A DNA stretch of 64,000 bases, taken from positions 270,377-334,376 of the forward strand of contig MNCI01002112.1 of the NCBI GenBank assembly GCA_015680685.1, given 5' to 3'. Within the stretch, counting starts at the first letter, position 1; each line of letters opens with the position of its first letter. Shown here piece by piece: positions 10,580-22,816 of this stretch. The position numbers and the translations under genes were made by a program. The notes below the pieces were generated by a model. It searched no databases. It was not told where the DNA came from and was given only the letters and a program-made list of their open reading frames with translations. The DNA comes from Gnetum montanum. Lineage: Eukaryota > Streptophyta > Gnetopsida > Gnetales > Gnetaceae.

Positions 10580-11838
10580 TGTACTGCCTGAAATCATCAG
10601 TCTCTGGTTAGAAGGAAAAACAGAGGCCACGGGATCGCAGGACACATACAGAAGACCCTGCCTTCACCTGAGGGTGAGCTGGAATGTGACAAAGGTAGAG
10701 TACCTTGGGTGGTCCGCACATGGATCAGACATGGATTTCCCCACGCGTACGCAAAATGCTAATACGCTGGGTTATGCATAAATGATGTGCGGGCGTAAAC
10801 AAGGAAACAGAATAGCGTAAAGCGTAAATGGATGCAAACGAAGCATGAGCGTAAACAGGCGTAAACAGTTCGTGGGCCAAATTGACGTAAAACTGTAAAA
10901 GAACTTATGCAGCCAATGTGAAAAATGATATTGCAGAGTCAAAGTACAGTGCACCAGTCTAACGCAGTCGTGTGGGAACACAAGGCGGACGAAAAGCCCC
11001 GGCGTATACACGGATGACTCTGGTTCGTAGGGTAGGCGGAGCATAGAGAGTATCTGTAGTGTACAAGGCTTCCATCATAAGAGGGTTTCAGCTCTGGTGC
11101 GTAGCGTAAATGTTCTCTGGTATGCTCCGAGATTTTGCCAACCGACCTGGTTAAAGTGGAAAAATGGGATTTTTATACAGGTTGTTACGCTAGACTCAGG
11201 ATGGGAGACACGTGGCGCGTTGACCGGGTACATACGCTTTACAAATATACAAAATGTTACAACCGCTGGGCATATACGCTAAGCGTATACGCTGCATCAG
11301 GTCGTCGTATACGCTGGGCGTATACACTAGGCGTATACACCGCATCAGCTCGGCGTATACGCTGAACGTGCTAAGCGTGTGAACTGGGTGGAGATGGAGT
11401 GCTGGGCGTACATCGCCGGGCATATACGCTGAAGAACGCTGGGTGTACACGTCGGGCATGTACGTTGATGAGTGCTGGGCGTACACGCCAGGCGTATACG
11501 CTGAAGGATGTCCACTTGCTTCAATCCTTGCTCTTCGGTGTTATCTTCATGATGTCATTGGAGATCTTGTCGTCGAGCGTGCACATATTCAATACTTGGA
11601 CGTGTATGCCAGAGAGTCAGGCGTATACGCCGTAGAGTGCCAGGCGTATATGTTGGGCGTACACGCTGTGGGTGTGAACCTGGGCATATACGCTGGCACG
11701 ATGTACTTGGAGAAAACTAAGTGTCGCGATCTCCAAGGTTGTCGCGTGTGGAATCTTATGCAGTTGACGTCGTTTGTGGGTCCCAGGGACCTGCTTGGTG
11801 TCGGGTAAGTACTGAGCTCCGAATTTTGTGGTGATTCA
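10580..11838 (-). mobile_element. 5' LTR of element A
   Basis: This LTR is about 1259 bp. On minus it begins TGAATCACCACAAAATTC, close to the TGAAACACCAT starts of the C/E LTRs, and ends CAGTACA just before the primer binding site. A TATA-like stretch CTGTATAAAAATC lies on minus near 11180-11168. The body carries many GCGTATACGC-type palindromes. After its outer end comes GGTGC (11839-11843), a candidate target duplication whose partner would be off the left edge. Element B sequence resumes at once, so A is inserted in B's gag. Confidence 0.8.
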
Positions 11839-11843
11839 GGTGC

Positions 11844-12199
11844 CAAAACACCCTGATACACAACCCACCTCTGTTCCCCTATGACCTTTGCGAGAACGTC
11901 TTGCCAACAGACTAACAAGAGAGTGCCTGGAAAGAGAAAACCATCAGTACAAATTAGAACCACCAAAGCCCACACCACTAAATGCTATTCCTATGGGTCT
12001 ACCCATTAATGAGCCTAGTACGAGTAATCAAAAAGAGGATAATGTCACGGGTTGTGTCCCAAACCCAACATCCTTAGTTACCAATGCAAAAATCTCTCCA
12101 TGAGAAATACAAATGCTGGGTTAAATGGACCAAATCTTTACAAACAAGGGTACCCCAAAAGGTAAAGACCTAGCAAGCATGTTGACTCAGGTCACATAA
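11844..12199 (+). pseudogene. Element B: C-terminal gag remnant
   Basis: The forward strand encodes RERLANRLTRECLE and PPKPTPLNAIPMG, matching element A's RERLVDRLTCEHMEKE and PPKPTPLNSMPM between gag and protease. The upstream gag and 5' LTR of B were displaced by insertion of A and are outside the window. Stops and shifts are present. Confidence 0.7.
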
Positions 12200-13105
12200 G
12201 GTTTGAAACAAAAGAATACTTCTTTAAGTATGTATGACCTAGTAATGACTTCACAAGTACATTGAGAATATCTCGTACAAATGTTGACTTCGATCCCTAT
12301 TAGTGAGGATCTTCCTGTAGATGAACCATCCATTTATGCAGTATTGTCCCCGTAACCTTAGGAATCAAAGACTACATCCCTAGAGTTTTGTGCTAATGAC
12401 ATTAAGCTAGATGAGAAAATAAGAGAAGTCACCGTAGTCCCTATGTTCATAACAATACAAATTAACCATTTCAAGATAGGTAGGGTGCATGTTGATGACG
12501 ATGCAGCAACAAATGTATTACCCTTTTCAGTCATTGAAAAAATGGGACTTATTGAAAAAATATAGCCCATGACAACTTCTTTCTTGAAATCCTTCAGTGG
12601 TTCCCATGTTGTAGTGAAAGGTATGGTTACCTTGGATTTCATAGCAGGGGACCAATTCCCCACCTCAACTGAATTTGTAGTGGTTGATGAAATGCCAAGG
12701 TTTAATGTAATTCTAGGAAGTCCTTGGCTAGCTTGACTTGGAGCCATATCCTCACCAATCCATCAATAGATCCGCCTACCTTACAAAGGTGGTGAGATCA
12801 TCATACATGGGAATACGACGAAATCACTTACTTCCTTGCACTCAGGAATGGATCAAGGGTCAAAAATTGAGTTTTCTGACCCTAATCAAGGACCCATGAG
12901 CATACTTAAAAATATGAACCCAACGTTAACTCATGATCCTACTAAAACTAAGGAAGCACTTGACAACACAAACATAGGAGCCATTCCCACTGACGTCTCT
13001 TGGTTAGAATTACCCTTTGACATCACTAGTGAAGGGGAAGGTGAGTATAAAATCATGCCTACATGCCCTACCCCTCATGTTAAACTACAAAATATTAAGA
13101 GGTAA
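12200..13105 (+). pseudogene. Element B: aspartic protease
   Basis: It starts with the conserved pre-protease segment SLSMYDLVMTS. It continues to the active-site region VHVDDDAATNVLPF, where the usual glycine after the catalytic Asp pair is Asp, then LDFIAGDQFPTSTEF and FNVILGSPWLA, and ends SWLELPFDITSEGEGEYKIMP. The end is very close to element A's SWTELPFNVISEGDGEYKIVP. In-frame stops interrupt it near 12347, 12565 and 12735. The final 89 residues (12836-13105) are open. Protease would mature Gag-Pol. The changed active site and stops make this copy inactive. Confidence 0.85.
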
Positions 13106-13420
13106 CTCAATAACTAGAGGGAACCACTAAATGGCCAGAATGACATTAAACTACCAATCATCTAGTACAATGTTAAACTGCCAATGAACATCCACAATGA
13201 TGTTAAACAAGCCACGGTCAGAAATGGTCGGTTCCTTTTAAAAGATTCCTAAAATTGTTATTTCTTGTCACCCACTATGGCATAAAATTGGTAATCCTTC
13301 TTTCTTTGACAACAAATGCAAAAGTCCACCATGACTTTAAACTGATGTGCATAGCCTGAAATGGCTTTAAACTAGGGTTCAATACATCACAGGTTTACAA
13401 ACATTCACTATGTTATGTTA
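13106..13420. repeat. Degenerate array between protease and aORF, element B
   Basis: Repeats of the form ATGACATTAAACTNCCAAT, in the reverse sense to element A's array because B lies on the plus strand, occur about every 35-60 bp from 13138 to 13375. One stretch (near 13213-13228) reads GCCACGGTCAGAAATGGTCG. The position is the same as 5797-6419 in A and 42960-43130 in C1. Confidence 0.7.
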
Positions 13421-13744
13421 ACTTCATTTAAATGATATAAGTTGCAGTCTCAATCTATGCATTCTCATTACTTTCCTCCTTTACAAGTGTTGATTTACAT
13501 TTTGTTCTCCCATTTTACATTTAGCTACATGCATATGTTCATGATAATACTTGAGAAAATAAATAAAAAAGAGGAAACACATAAAATTAAAACAAATGAT
13601 ATGTCAACATGGTAGTAAAATTCCAACACGTTATGCCATAATTAGATCCATATTATTACACTTTTCAACCATACATTTCCATCAAACATCCAAAAATCCA
13701 AAACATTTAATAGCTAAAGTTCAATTAACAATAAGCTCATGGAG
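13421..13744. other. AT-rich spacer, no gene seen
   Basis: This is AT-rich sequence between the array and the last aORF exon of copy B, presumably its 3' UTR or downstream DNA. I see no coding or structural signal. Confidence 0.5.
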
Positions 13745-16260
13745 GGGGTTGGTCCTTAAGATCCTCTTCATCATCTGCTCTCACTCCACTGGGCCAACTC
13801 CATCATTAACATGTCCCTATAACAAGGCAAAACACACAAAAAAAAGAAAAACGGATAAGAGTAGTGAAGCAAATCATAAATACAAAACTAAGAAAAAATA
13901 GTAACACTAATAATGAAAATAGTAAAACCATATAAGAATAAATAATAAAACACTCACAAGTGAGGAAGGCCCTAAGTTTTCCTATAAATGCCATAGAATC
14001 TCCTCCTCGGGCACATTTGCCCAATCCTCATCCAGGCCAAGATCAACACCAACCAAGGTTTTTCCCTTGTCCACTGAAGTCCAGGTAGGGTGCTCCAAAG
14101 AGAACATGCCAATTGAAGCCTTCCTAGAGGCGGCAGTAATGGTTCTCTCTGGAGATCCCTCCACCTCAGTGCACTCGGCTTGCTAGTCATAAGCAGACTG
14201 CAAGCCTAACCCATTGATGAACATCTCCATTCTGTAATGTTCAATTGACTTCTCCTTTAACCATTTCTTATACTGATGCTTGTGGTCCTTTTGGTCTTGG
14301 TACCATTTCTATACTTTGGCAGCAAAGGATTTCCAAATGTGACACTTCCTATTTAGCAAATCCATCTGTGTTCTTTGTTCTACTAGATCCCGTGTCACCT
14401 GCAGTTTGCTATTCAAAATCGTCCAGTAACATGCATAGGTGATTTCAGATGTGCATGAAGTGCTATCACCAGACAGCCTATTAGTGGAAAAATTGTAACG
14501 GGATTAGAGATCCCTCTTCTCCTCTCTCTCCTTCGCTAGTGCTTCCTTCAATGAATGCACCTTGTCCCATAGATATTCAACAGAACACTTACAAGTCCAA
14601 AGCAATTTGGCATTCTATATGACAAAACTAGAAACTGCATTGTAAAACTTCCTAGGGACTTGCTCAATATTCCTTGGAAATTTAGGGAGAGCATTAATAT
14701 GAATGGCTTAAGAAGGATCCCACATAATCTTAGCGCTTGCAGGTGTAAGTATCGCACACATTTATCAGCTATGATCAACAATGAATGCAAAGAAACATAA
14801 ATAGACTAAACACTTAGCATGACATGTAATGTACACATACCTAGTTCTAGATGAGCTTCTTGTAGGTGAGTGACCATATCACTAACAATTCCCATAACAA
14901 AATCCATTTTTCTAGGCATCTCAGGCCATGGCCTTAGCGGGTCATTTGATGTGGGACGAGCAGGAGAGGTCTCTTCAATTGGAACCTATGATCTTGACAC
15001 CACTACGCTGGATGTATGTGCCTCAGAAATTTCAGCATCTACCTCTAATGCTAAAAATAATCAAGATAATTAGGAAAAATACATGAAAATTAAAATACAC
15101 AGAATATGGATTGAGCTAAAAGAAACATACCAAAAAACCGTTTAGCTTGGGCAGATCACCAAGCTGCAAAGATCCATTAAAGAAACCATCGAAGACATCT
15201 CTTTCATCACTTGAATTCCTAAGTTCATCCAAGGCGTCTGAAAGCTTTGTCCCTATGATGCTTGTCACATCTTCCTCTTGCAGAGCAAGAGGTTCCTAGA
15301 TTGCTTCTTCCCCTTCTTTTCCTTCCTCCTCAGGTCCTGTGATGACTGCTTCTGGTTCAACTATCAGGACCATGACCTCTCTCTCCCTCTCAGGAATTTC
15401 CTCTGATAATTCCAGAATCTTAGAGTTAGTATAACATAGTACATATAACATATAAAAGTAAAATAATAATAATAATAATAAATATATAAAAATAAAATAA
15501 ACTACTTACCCTCCACTGGCAGTACAAACCAAATCTTCTTTGCCCTTGATGGTCTCACATATGGAGTAGGCTCCCTTGGGCGTTGTTTCATCTTCACCTT
15601 TACTTTAGACTTTCCAACAATCTCACCAATCAAACATTTAGCCCTTTTAATAGACGTGTGCAGCCTAGGCGGGTCCAATCCCAAGCTATCATGGGAATGG
15701 CTAGCCGCACCCCCAGTTGTGACTGATACTGATTTCTCAATGTCTTCTGGTGGGTCCTGGGATCTAATGGTGCTAAATAAATGGCAAATCAAAGGACAAG
15801 ATAGTTGTGAATGATTCCTCAAAATATAGCAGTTATCATCATAAACTACTAGGAACTCTATGTAGATACCCTGCGAAGAATGCAAATGTAAAATGGGATT
15901 TGGCATGAATGTTTGAACGTAATCTAATGATCTCCCCAAAAAAACTAGATCCAAGAAACTGTGCCCAGTTATAGTGTGTGCCTATCTCTATGACTGCACA
16001 TATCACACATGTGAACTCGATCCCAAGGTTTCTTCCTTGAGAAAGAGATTTGGCAATGCCCGTGCCTAGAAGAGAGGATACAAGAAGTTCATCTCCATTG
16101 ATCGAGTATCATCTTGCATGGAAAAGCCCTTAGGACCCCGAGACATGCCTAACCACTACTCAAGCTTTCTTATGACTTGTCCTTCTTTAGTTGCTTTATC
16201 TATGGTCACCATGGCACCATCCATGAGCACGCCATTTAGTAACTCTTTCCTCAAGGGGGT
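13745..16260 (-). pseudogene. aORF copy B: antisense multi-exon gene between protease and RT
   Basis: Reverse-strand exons, with approximate limits: 16256-15510, 15425-15165, 15055-14870, 14750-13975 and 13800-13745. The first ends at a GTAAGT donor (15509). Segments that align with copy A include RNHSQLSCPLICHLF, SQDPPEDIEKSVSVTTGG, the coiled-coil part with SEITYACYWTILNSK, HKHQYKKWLKEKSIE, MFINGLGLQSAYD, VDKGKTLVGVDLGLD and VPEEEILWHL. The 5' exons and promoter seen in A, C2 and E are missing, as RT-linker sequence follows directly at about 16300. Stops are numerous. Conservation of protein motifs despite decay implies the gene coded for protein while the family was active. Function is unknown. 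Confidence 0.75.
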
Positions 16261-16299
16261 GTCTCTTACTTTGCTCTTGTTTTAAATTGGCAGGAGCAA

Positions 16300-18795
16300 G
16301 CACATGGCCATCATGAATATCCTTTCAACATTATCTCTTAGTGGACCATATGGAAAGGTAAAAAGAGCAATCAATCCAAAATCCTTGGATCTAGACCCAT
16401 CCACTTATACTAATTTAATAGCGTCCACTTAAGAAATGTCATACTGGCCTAAAAATGTCACTAAGACTTTGGATCTAGAAGTTGAAAATATCATTGAAGA
16501 TTCTCTAATTGAAATCCCCATTACTACATTTGATGAAAAAGCTATAACATTGAAATTAAGCACCCTACTAGACCCACAACTTGTCGGTGACATCACTCAA
16601 GTACTGAAAGACAACATCAAAACATTTACATGGTCATATACCGACATGCTAGGATTAGACCCTTGAATCATCCAACACAATATCATCCTTGATGAAAAAA
16701 TTAAATCAATGAAACAAAAAGCATGAAAAGTTAGACCTGAGGTAGCTTTAGTAGTCCATGCTAAAATCACAAAGCTCTACCAAGCCAGTTTCATCTACAC
16801 CGTTGACTATTCTGACTGGGTATCAAACATTGTAGTTGTTCCCAAGAAGAATGGTAGCATACGCATTTGCATTGACTTCTGTGACCTCAACACAACCACT
16901 ATAAAGGACGACTTCCCACTACCTAGCATTGATCAAATTATTGACACAACCGCTGGGCATGCACTATTATCCTTTATGGATGGATTTTTTGGATATAACC
17001 AAATAAGAATCAACTCAAAACATCAACTTAGAACAACTTTTATGACACCTTGGGGAACATTCTGCTATACAATTATACCATTTTATCTTAAAAACATAGG
17101 AGCTACATATCAATGAGCAATGACATATATATTTAGTAATTACATGCTCAATTTTCTCAATGATAACATTAAATCTAGAACAACCGAACAACATGCAAAA
17201 GATCTAGACCTAGTTCTTAAATGTTGTCTCAAATATGACCTTAGACTCAATCCAAGGAAGTGTATCTTTGGTGTCAAAAATGAAAAAATGCTTGGCTTCG
17301 TAGTCTCTGAAATAGGGATCTGAGTAGACCCTGATAAGGTTAAGGCAATAACTAACATGCAACCACCAAAAAATCTTACCAAACTATGTGGTCTCCAAGG
17401 TAGATTGCAATTCATTAGGCACTTTATCAAAAGGCTGATGGATAAGTTGAGACCCATGCAACACGTATTATGAAAGAATGTACATTTCCAATGGACTCAA
17501 CAATGTCAAGAAGCATTCGAGAACATAAAACAAGAGCTAGCTTAGCTATCAATCTTTTATCCTCTGCAAGGCGATAAATCCTTTTACATCTACCTTGCAA
17601 TGTCCAATTCTTCCATTGCATCGATGCTTTGTCAAAAACATCAAGATGGAATCAAGATCCCTATATATTACCTAAGCCTTACTTTAATTGCCTATGAATA
17701 ACAATATAATGATGTAGAGAAATCATATCTTGTGCTTGTTTTCTCCTTGAAGAATGGAGGAATTATCTCTTCCACAATCAAGTTTACATCATTTGCAAGG
17801 ATAATGTACTCCATGACATCACTAATAACATCTATGAGTCAAGTAGGATAGCTAGGTGGAAAGTGATGATTGTAGAGTTTGACCTACACTATGTTGCTCA
17901 ATCTTCCACAAAAGGTCAAGCAATAGTCATGTAATTAACTATCTCGCCAACTCATGATCAAGAAATAATTAACCCTAAATTCCCCCAATGAGAATGTTAA
18001 TAGCATAGACACCGTACTCGACAACTATGAGGCAATCCTCTATTTCGATGGAGCCTCGACTTCCTGAGAAGGAAGTGTTGCAGCTATTTTAACATACCCC
18101 TCTAAAGAAATCCAATCCTTCACCTTTCGATTGAACTTTCCCTTTACCAAAAACATGGCAGAATACAAAGGTCTCCTCAGAGGTTTTCAAGCAGCATTGA
18201 CTTTAGGATTCACATGTCTTATAGTTAGAGGTGATTCATAGTTGGTCATTAAACAGGTCACAGATGTTTATGCATGTAAAGCTCTCCATTTGCAACCGTA
18301 TTGTGATTTGACCAAGCATCTACTGAGATGACTAGTAGAAGTGGATATACAGCATGTCCTTAGGAGTGAAAACACTATCGTCGATGCTCTTGTCACATTA
18401 GCCTTAAATGTGACACCTGAAATGTTCCATGCATTGCCTAGCTCTATAACAAGTTGTGCCAAACCTATAATTAACACCGTTGATGAAATGCCTATAGCAT
18501 CCGTTAGCACAAGACACGCTATAGAATGTTACGATGACATAAAAAGAGTACATTCTACGAGGCGAAGCTCCACAACACTTGATAAATGCTCAAAAAGACG
18601 TCGTGTGGAAATGCTCTTGACAATATGCATTAATAGGGAACACCTTGTGTTGCAAATCCTATGAAGAAATCCTGCTGATATGTGTTAGTAGCATTAACGA
18701 TCAAACGATTGTAGAACAAGTTCATGAAGGACTTTGTGGACGGCACATAGCACCCAAAGCAATGGAAACAAAGATTAGGTGCTTAGGCTACTACT
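16300..18795 (+). pseudogene. Element B: reverse transcriptase, RNase H and integrase N-terminus
   Basis: Domains in order: linker (to 16666, ending YTDMLGLDP); RT with VRPEVALVVHAKITKLYQ, VPKKNGSIRICIDF, DDFPLPSIDQIIDT, MTPWGTFCYT and LGFVVSEIGI; the tether/first RNase H region with FYIYLAMSNSSIASMLCQ (about 17580-17640); a second RNase H-like segment with LYFDGASTS, MAEYKGLLRG and VRGDS (about 18030-18245); and the integrase zinc-finger region with HEGLCGRHIAPKA and KIRCLGYY (18722-18795). The RT catalytic YVDD region has decayed to LNDN. Many stops are TGA or TAG where relatives have Arg or Gln. Two RNase H-like regions fit the Tat lineage, where an added RNase H is established. The frame is interrupted at 18796 by a solo LTR. 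Confidence 0.85.
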
Positions 18796-20380
18796 TGAAA
18801 CACCGTGGAAATTGTGAATCAGCCTCAGGTGAAGATTCACGATTCAGGCAAAAGTTTGTGATAGAATTCCGGAAGGTAGAACAAGGCAAAGCAAGGCGAA
18901 ACGGCACCCAGCATCAAGTCTCCAAGTTCCTTACAGATTTCAATTTTACTATGTTTTCTGTCTTTACGCTACATTACACAACATAGCGTAATGACACTTA
19001 GCATAATTCTGCTTAACATAGTCTGACATTAGAAGGTAAATTACTTCAACAGATTTGGTGAAGCTTAAGCCCTAAGCAGTGTAATATGCAACTTCTTGCA
19101 TATCCTGCTAAGTCTTTTGTCACAGGGTCGGATTCATGTTCTATTACGCAAGGCAGCGTAATGAGCTTCAGAAAGGTCAAAGGGGAAGTCCAAAACAAGT
19201 GCGACAAATTGGTTTCTTTCTTTTTGCAAATTGATCACGTTATGCTACGCAGCGTATGTCAGCGTAATTTATCGTCGAGTTGATCATTTTTACGCTTCGC
19301 TACGCTTTTCTACGTAAATGAGCATAAAATAGCTTGACTCACTATTTCCATGCTTTGTTATGCTCTGCTACGTGACGTAGCGTAAACAAGTGTAATACAG
19401 CGTAAAGCCGGCTAAAGCAATTACGCATTTGCTATCCATACGCACAATACGCTGATAAGCATATTGCGCGTAATCATGAAGCAGCTTTGGCAAAAGTGTT
19501 GACAGCGTACGTTGCAATGTTACATGACATAGCTAGTTCGTCAAGTCAACGGTATCTGGAAAGTTTAAGACATGTGTCATCCAGGCCGTGCCTTTTCTGC
19601 ATGTTATAAATATCCCAATTGGTGAAGAAAGGCGGGGACTTCTTTTTTTTTTAACAGAGAGTAGCAGCTAGCATCTTAAACTTTTTGGCAGTTGTTTTCC
19701 TTGAGCAGAAACGAGAGACATTTTGTCGAGCATTTGGCAGCAGGAGCGATCATACCTTTTGGCAAAGATACAGTTCTCCCATCAGTGATCCTTGGCAGTT
19801 TTGAGTAGAGACTATTCAAAGAGAAGAAGATAGATCAGAGATCGAGAGATCATCTAGTGCGGTTGGCAAGATCTATTGATCAGATACAGTTGGTTAATAG
19901 ACATCTGAGCTTGACCTTCCTTGCACTCCGTCTTTGGCTTACAAGGTAGATCAAGCTCCATTCTGCACTCCTTGTTAAACAGTTTTCTTATTATTTTGTG
20001 TATGTTTCGCACAAGATAATCGGAATCTTCCCATTGTAATTTTGTATACANTGATTATCTTGTGCGAAACATACACAAAATAATAAGAAAACTGTTTAAC
20101 AAGGAGTGCAGAATGGANATTACGTTAATGTTATCATTATTGCAATTTATCTACATCGTTTTCCTCTCCTTTCATGATTTATCGAATCAAATCGTTCCAT
20201 GAAACACCTATAATCTTCATCGATTTACTGATTAAGTAAGTCCCTATCTAATCGACAAGACCATTTAGGACGCTGCGGATTCGTTTTCTCCAACACAGCG
20301 CTCACACGGATCCGTGGTTAAAACTGTGTACACAGATTTTGTTTGGTATTTTCCAGTTACCGACATTTTCAGTCGTTACA
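18796..20380 (+). mobile_element. Solo LTR of the C/E-type family inside integrase of B
   Basis: It begins TGAAACACCGTGG and ends CAGTCGTTACA, like the C and E LTRs. It is flanked by a perfect 5-bp duplication CTACT (18791-18795 and 20381-20385). Removing the LTR and one CTACT rejoins integrase at GYY-PHM, the arrangement seen intact in C2. A TATA box TTATAAATA lies at 19604-19612. The LTR carries TACGCT/AGCGTA words. Recombination between two LTRs of a complete insertion is the standard origin of a solo LTR. About 66 bp within it appear to be an assembly artefact (20051-20118). Confidence 0.92.
20051..20118. other. Inverted copy between two Ns, probable assembly artefact
   Basis: Ns at 20051 and 20118 enclose 20053-20117, which is the exact reverse complement of 19957-20021 (65 bp). 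Perfect identity inside an otherwise diverged LTR, bounded by ambiguous bases, suggests a gap-filling or chimeric-read error. Confidence 0.85.
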
Positions 20381-20385
20381 CTACT

Positions 20386-21341
20386 AACCACACATGAGTA
20401 CGATTGCACCTCCAAGGTCAAGACATCTGACATTTTCCAAAGGCATGGCAATCTAATACATGTGCCACCTAGCGAATTACACACAACACAAATCACATGG
20501 CCATTCCAAAAATGGGGATTAGACTTAATTGGACCGATAACGCCATCATCCTCTGCAGGACATAGCTTCATTATCACAGCAACTAAATACTTCACAAAAT
20601 GGGTAGAAGTTGTCCCCCTTAGGAAGACCACTTCAAAACATATTTGCACTTTCACAATAGAAAATATCGTGACCCATTTTAGTATTCCGATGACCATTGT
20701 TACTGACAATGAATTGCAGTTCAATAGTGCAGACACTAAAAGATTCTATGAAAGCTTAGGTATTAAACATGCATTCTCATCACCTTACTACCCACAGAGT
20801 AATGGTCAAGCAGAGGCTACAAACAAAACTATCATCATGGTGCTCAAAAAGATGTTAAATTAGAGCAAGAAATGATGGCACAATTAATTAGTCTATGCAT
20901 TGTGGGCATACAGGACAACACATCGAACATCTATAGGTAAAAATTCATATAGTCTTATGTACAGGTCTAAAGTTGTTCTACCTTTAGAGTTGTAGGTTCC
21001 CTATTGCGGATAGCTCTCTCGGGCCTCCTCGATGAAAGTCAAAATAATGAACTACGCATTCCTGACCTTAACTCAGTGGAGGAGGAACATGTGCGAATGC
21101 TTGATCAGATCGAGTGGTACTAGAAACAACAACGACAATGACACAAACATGCCCAATTAAAGAAGGAGACTTAGTTCTTAAGGTCATCAATGAACATCCA
21201 GACAAATTCTCAGCCAACTGGGAAGGGCCTTACTTAGTCACCAAAGCATACAATAATGGAGCATTCAAACTTGTTGACATAGATGGGAATGAGCTTGCTA
21301 ATTCCACAAATCATCTGTACCTGAAATGGTACTATGTCTGA
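20386..21341 (+). pseudogene. Element B: integrase core and C-terminal domain
   Basis: It continues the frame broken at 18795. It has the remainder of the zinc-binding region (SKVKTSDIFQRHGN), then the catalytic core with WGLDLIGPITP (first Asp), IVTDNELQF (second Asp) and NGQAEATNK (Glu), so the D-D-E triad is present. The core ends near 20863, with stops beyond. The C-terminal part (21114-21341) has EGDLVLKVI, NWEGPYLVTKAY and NHLYLKWYYV before the stop, the usual Ty3/gypsy GPY-type tail. Integrase joins element cDNA to host DNA. The stop after GYY (TAA where relatives have Trp) and others inactivate it. Confidence 0.88.
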
Positions 21342-21605
21342 TCAAACTAAGGTACACAATGTCCTAGAATCATGACTTAAAACTAATACCACAGAATGGT
21401 CCTGGCATCATGACTTAAAACTGATACCACAGAACATCCTAAAATCATGAATTAAAAATGATACCACAGAATAGTCCTAACATCATGACTTGAAAATGGC
21501 ACCACAAAATGTCCTAGAGTCATGACAATAAACTAACACCACAAAACTCTGTTCGGTATCATACTAAACTTCTAGAGTCATAATAAACTGACTTCTAGAG
21601 ATTTT
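21342..21605. repeat. Tandem array after integrase, element B
   Basis: Units of about 38 bp contain TCATGACTTAAAACTGATACC followed by ACAGAATGTCCT, with about six copies of decreasing similarity. It starts right after the integrase stop. Elements C1, C2 and E carry arrays of related core at the same place. Confidence 0.85.
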
Positions 21606-22816
21606 CAATCTCCTAGATGAAATAATAACAACCTAGTTAGAGCTATTAGAGATGAAGGATAAATTTCCCATTGCTAATGCCCAACTATAGATAGCCACCA
21701 TCAAGAACCAATGGTTGGCTATCGAGGTTGCGAAGTTGCAAACTCGTCTCTCCAACCCAACCATTCTTAACATAGAGCTTACAAGAGATGAAGCTTTCCA
21801 ATAGCTTTAGCATAGAATAAGAGAGGTTGAGAATGCAAAGGAGGTGATGGCCTTTGCTGCATCCTTGTTGGAAGCCATAGCATTTAACCATGACAAGGAC
21901 TTATCACAAGTGCACAAAAAAATCTTAGTTCTCACCAAGAATATACATTATTTGTGCAATGTCAAATAGCAAAAAGACCAAATGGTTGAATTTGTTCAAT
22001 AGTAGCAAGAGTAACTAGCCAATGTGAACCTTGATTTGAGGACGTTAGTAGTAGAAAATCAAAATTTCTCAATGAAGGAAGTCTGAGTGCTTCATTAGAA
22101 AATGGTCATTGAGGTAGCCACCTAGAAGAATAAAGCCTTGAAATTCGAATGAGTTAAAAATCATTATAGGAACTAGGTCAGGGTTCTCAAGGAAGTAAAT
22201 AAAAAGGAAATTTAACTAGCTAAGACAAAGATGAACAAGACCCTTCAATAACTTCAGCAAAGAGGTGATGTGTGGTAGCCAATCTTTGATGGTCTAAATG
22301 CATATAACAAAGATGAAATTTGCCTAGATGATAGAATACATGAAGCTTGCCAACATTCAATGTGTAAATTTGGCTATGTTGACAATGAGGAGGTTGAGAA
22401 TCAAGTTAGAGAAGTATGTGGCTATTTCCTACCTCTTATATGAGGTGGAATTTAAGCACCATAAGGAAACTAAGCAACAATTGAAGATAACCAATGCAAA
22501 TTTTGAAGTTCTCAAGAATAGATTTGCTAACCAATGATCTGTTGCTGAGAACCTAACTAGGAGGATGAATGACTACCATGAGTTGTAGAACCTAGTAAAT
22601 ATGTTTAACATTGAACATAAGCAATTCATAGCCTGGTTTGTCAATGCGAAAGAGATGTTCCCAGTGTTGTTGTGCCAATGGGGTATCTTTGTGCCAACCC
22701 ACATGGGTGAAGTTGTGTGGACTATGTATAACCCATGTAGTAAGAAAGAAAAGATGAAAGCATTACAGGATGCTTTTAGGCTTTCTCCAGTAGCAGTAGT
22801 AGCAAGTTATCCTTAG
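21606..22816 (+). pseudogene. Element B: decayed 3' reading frame, coiled-coil-like, unknown
   Basis: The forward strand can be read across many stops, most of them TAG. Lys/Glu/Leu-rich heptad-like stretches such as HRIREVENAKEVMAF and DLSQVHKKILVLTKN appear, then open pieces 22328-22537 and 22601-22816 (QFIAWFVNAKEMFPV). It sits between integrase and the polypurine tract, where some plant Ty3/gypsy elements carry an extra ORF. I do not recognise the product. C and E elements have unrelated-looking sequence here. Confidence 0.4.
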
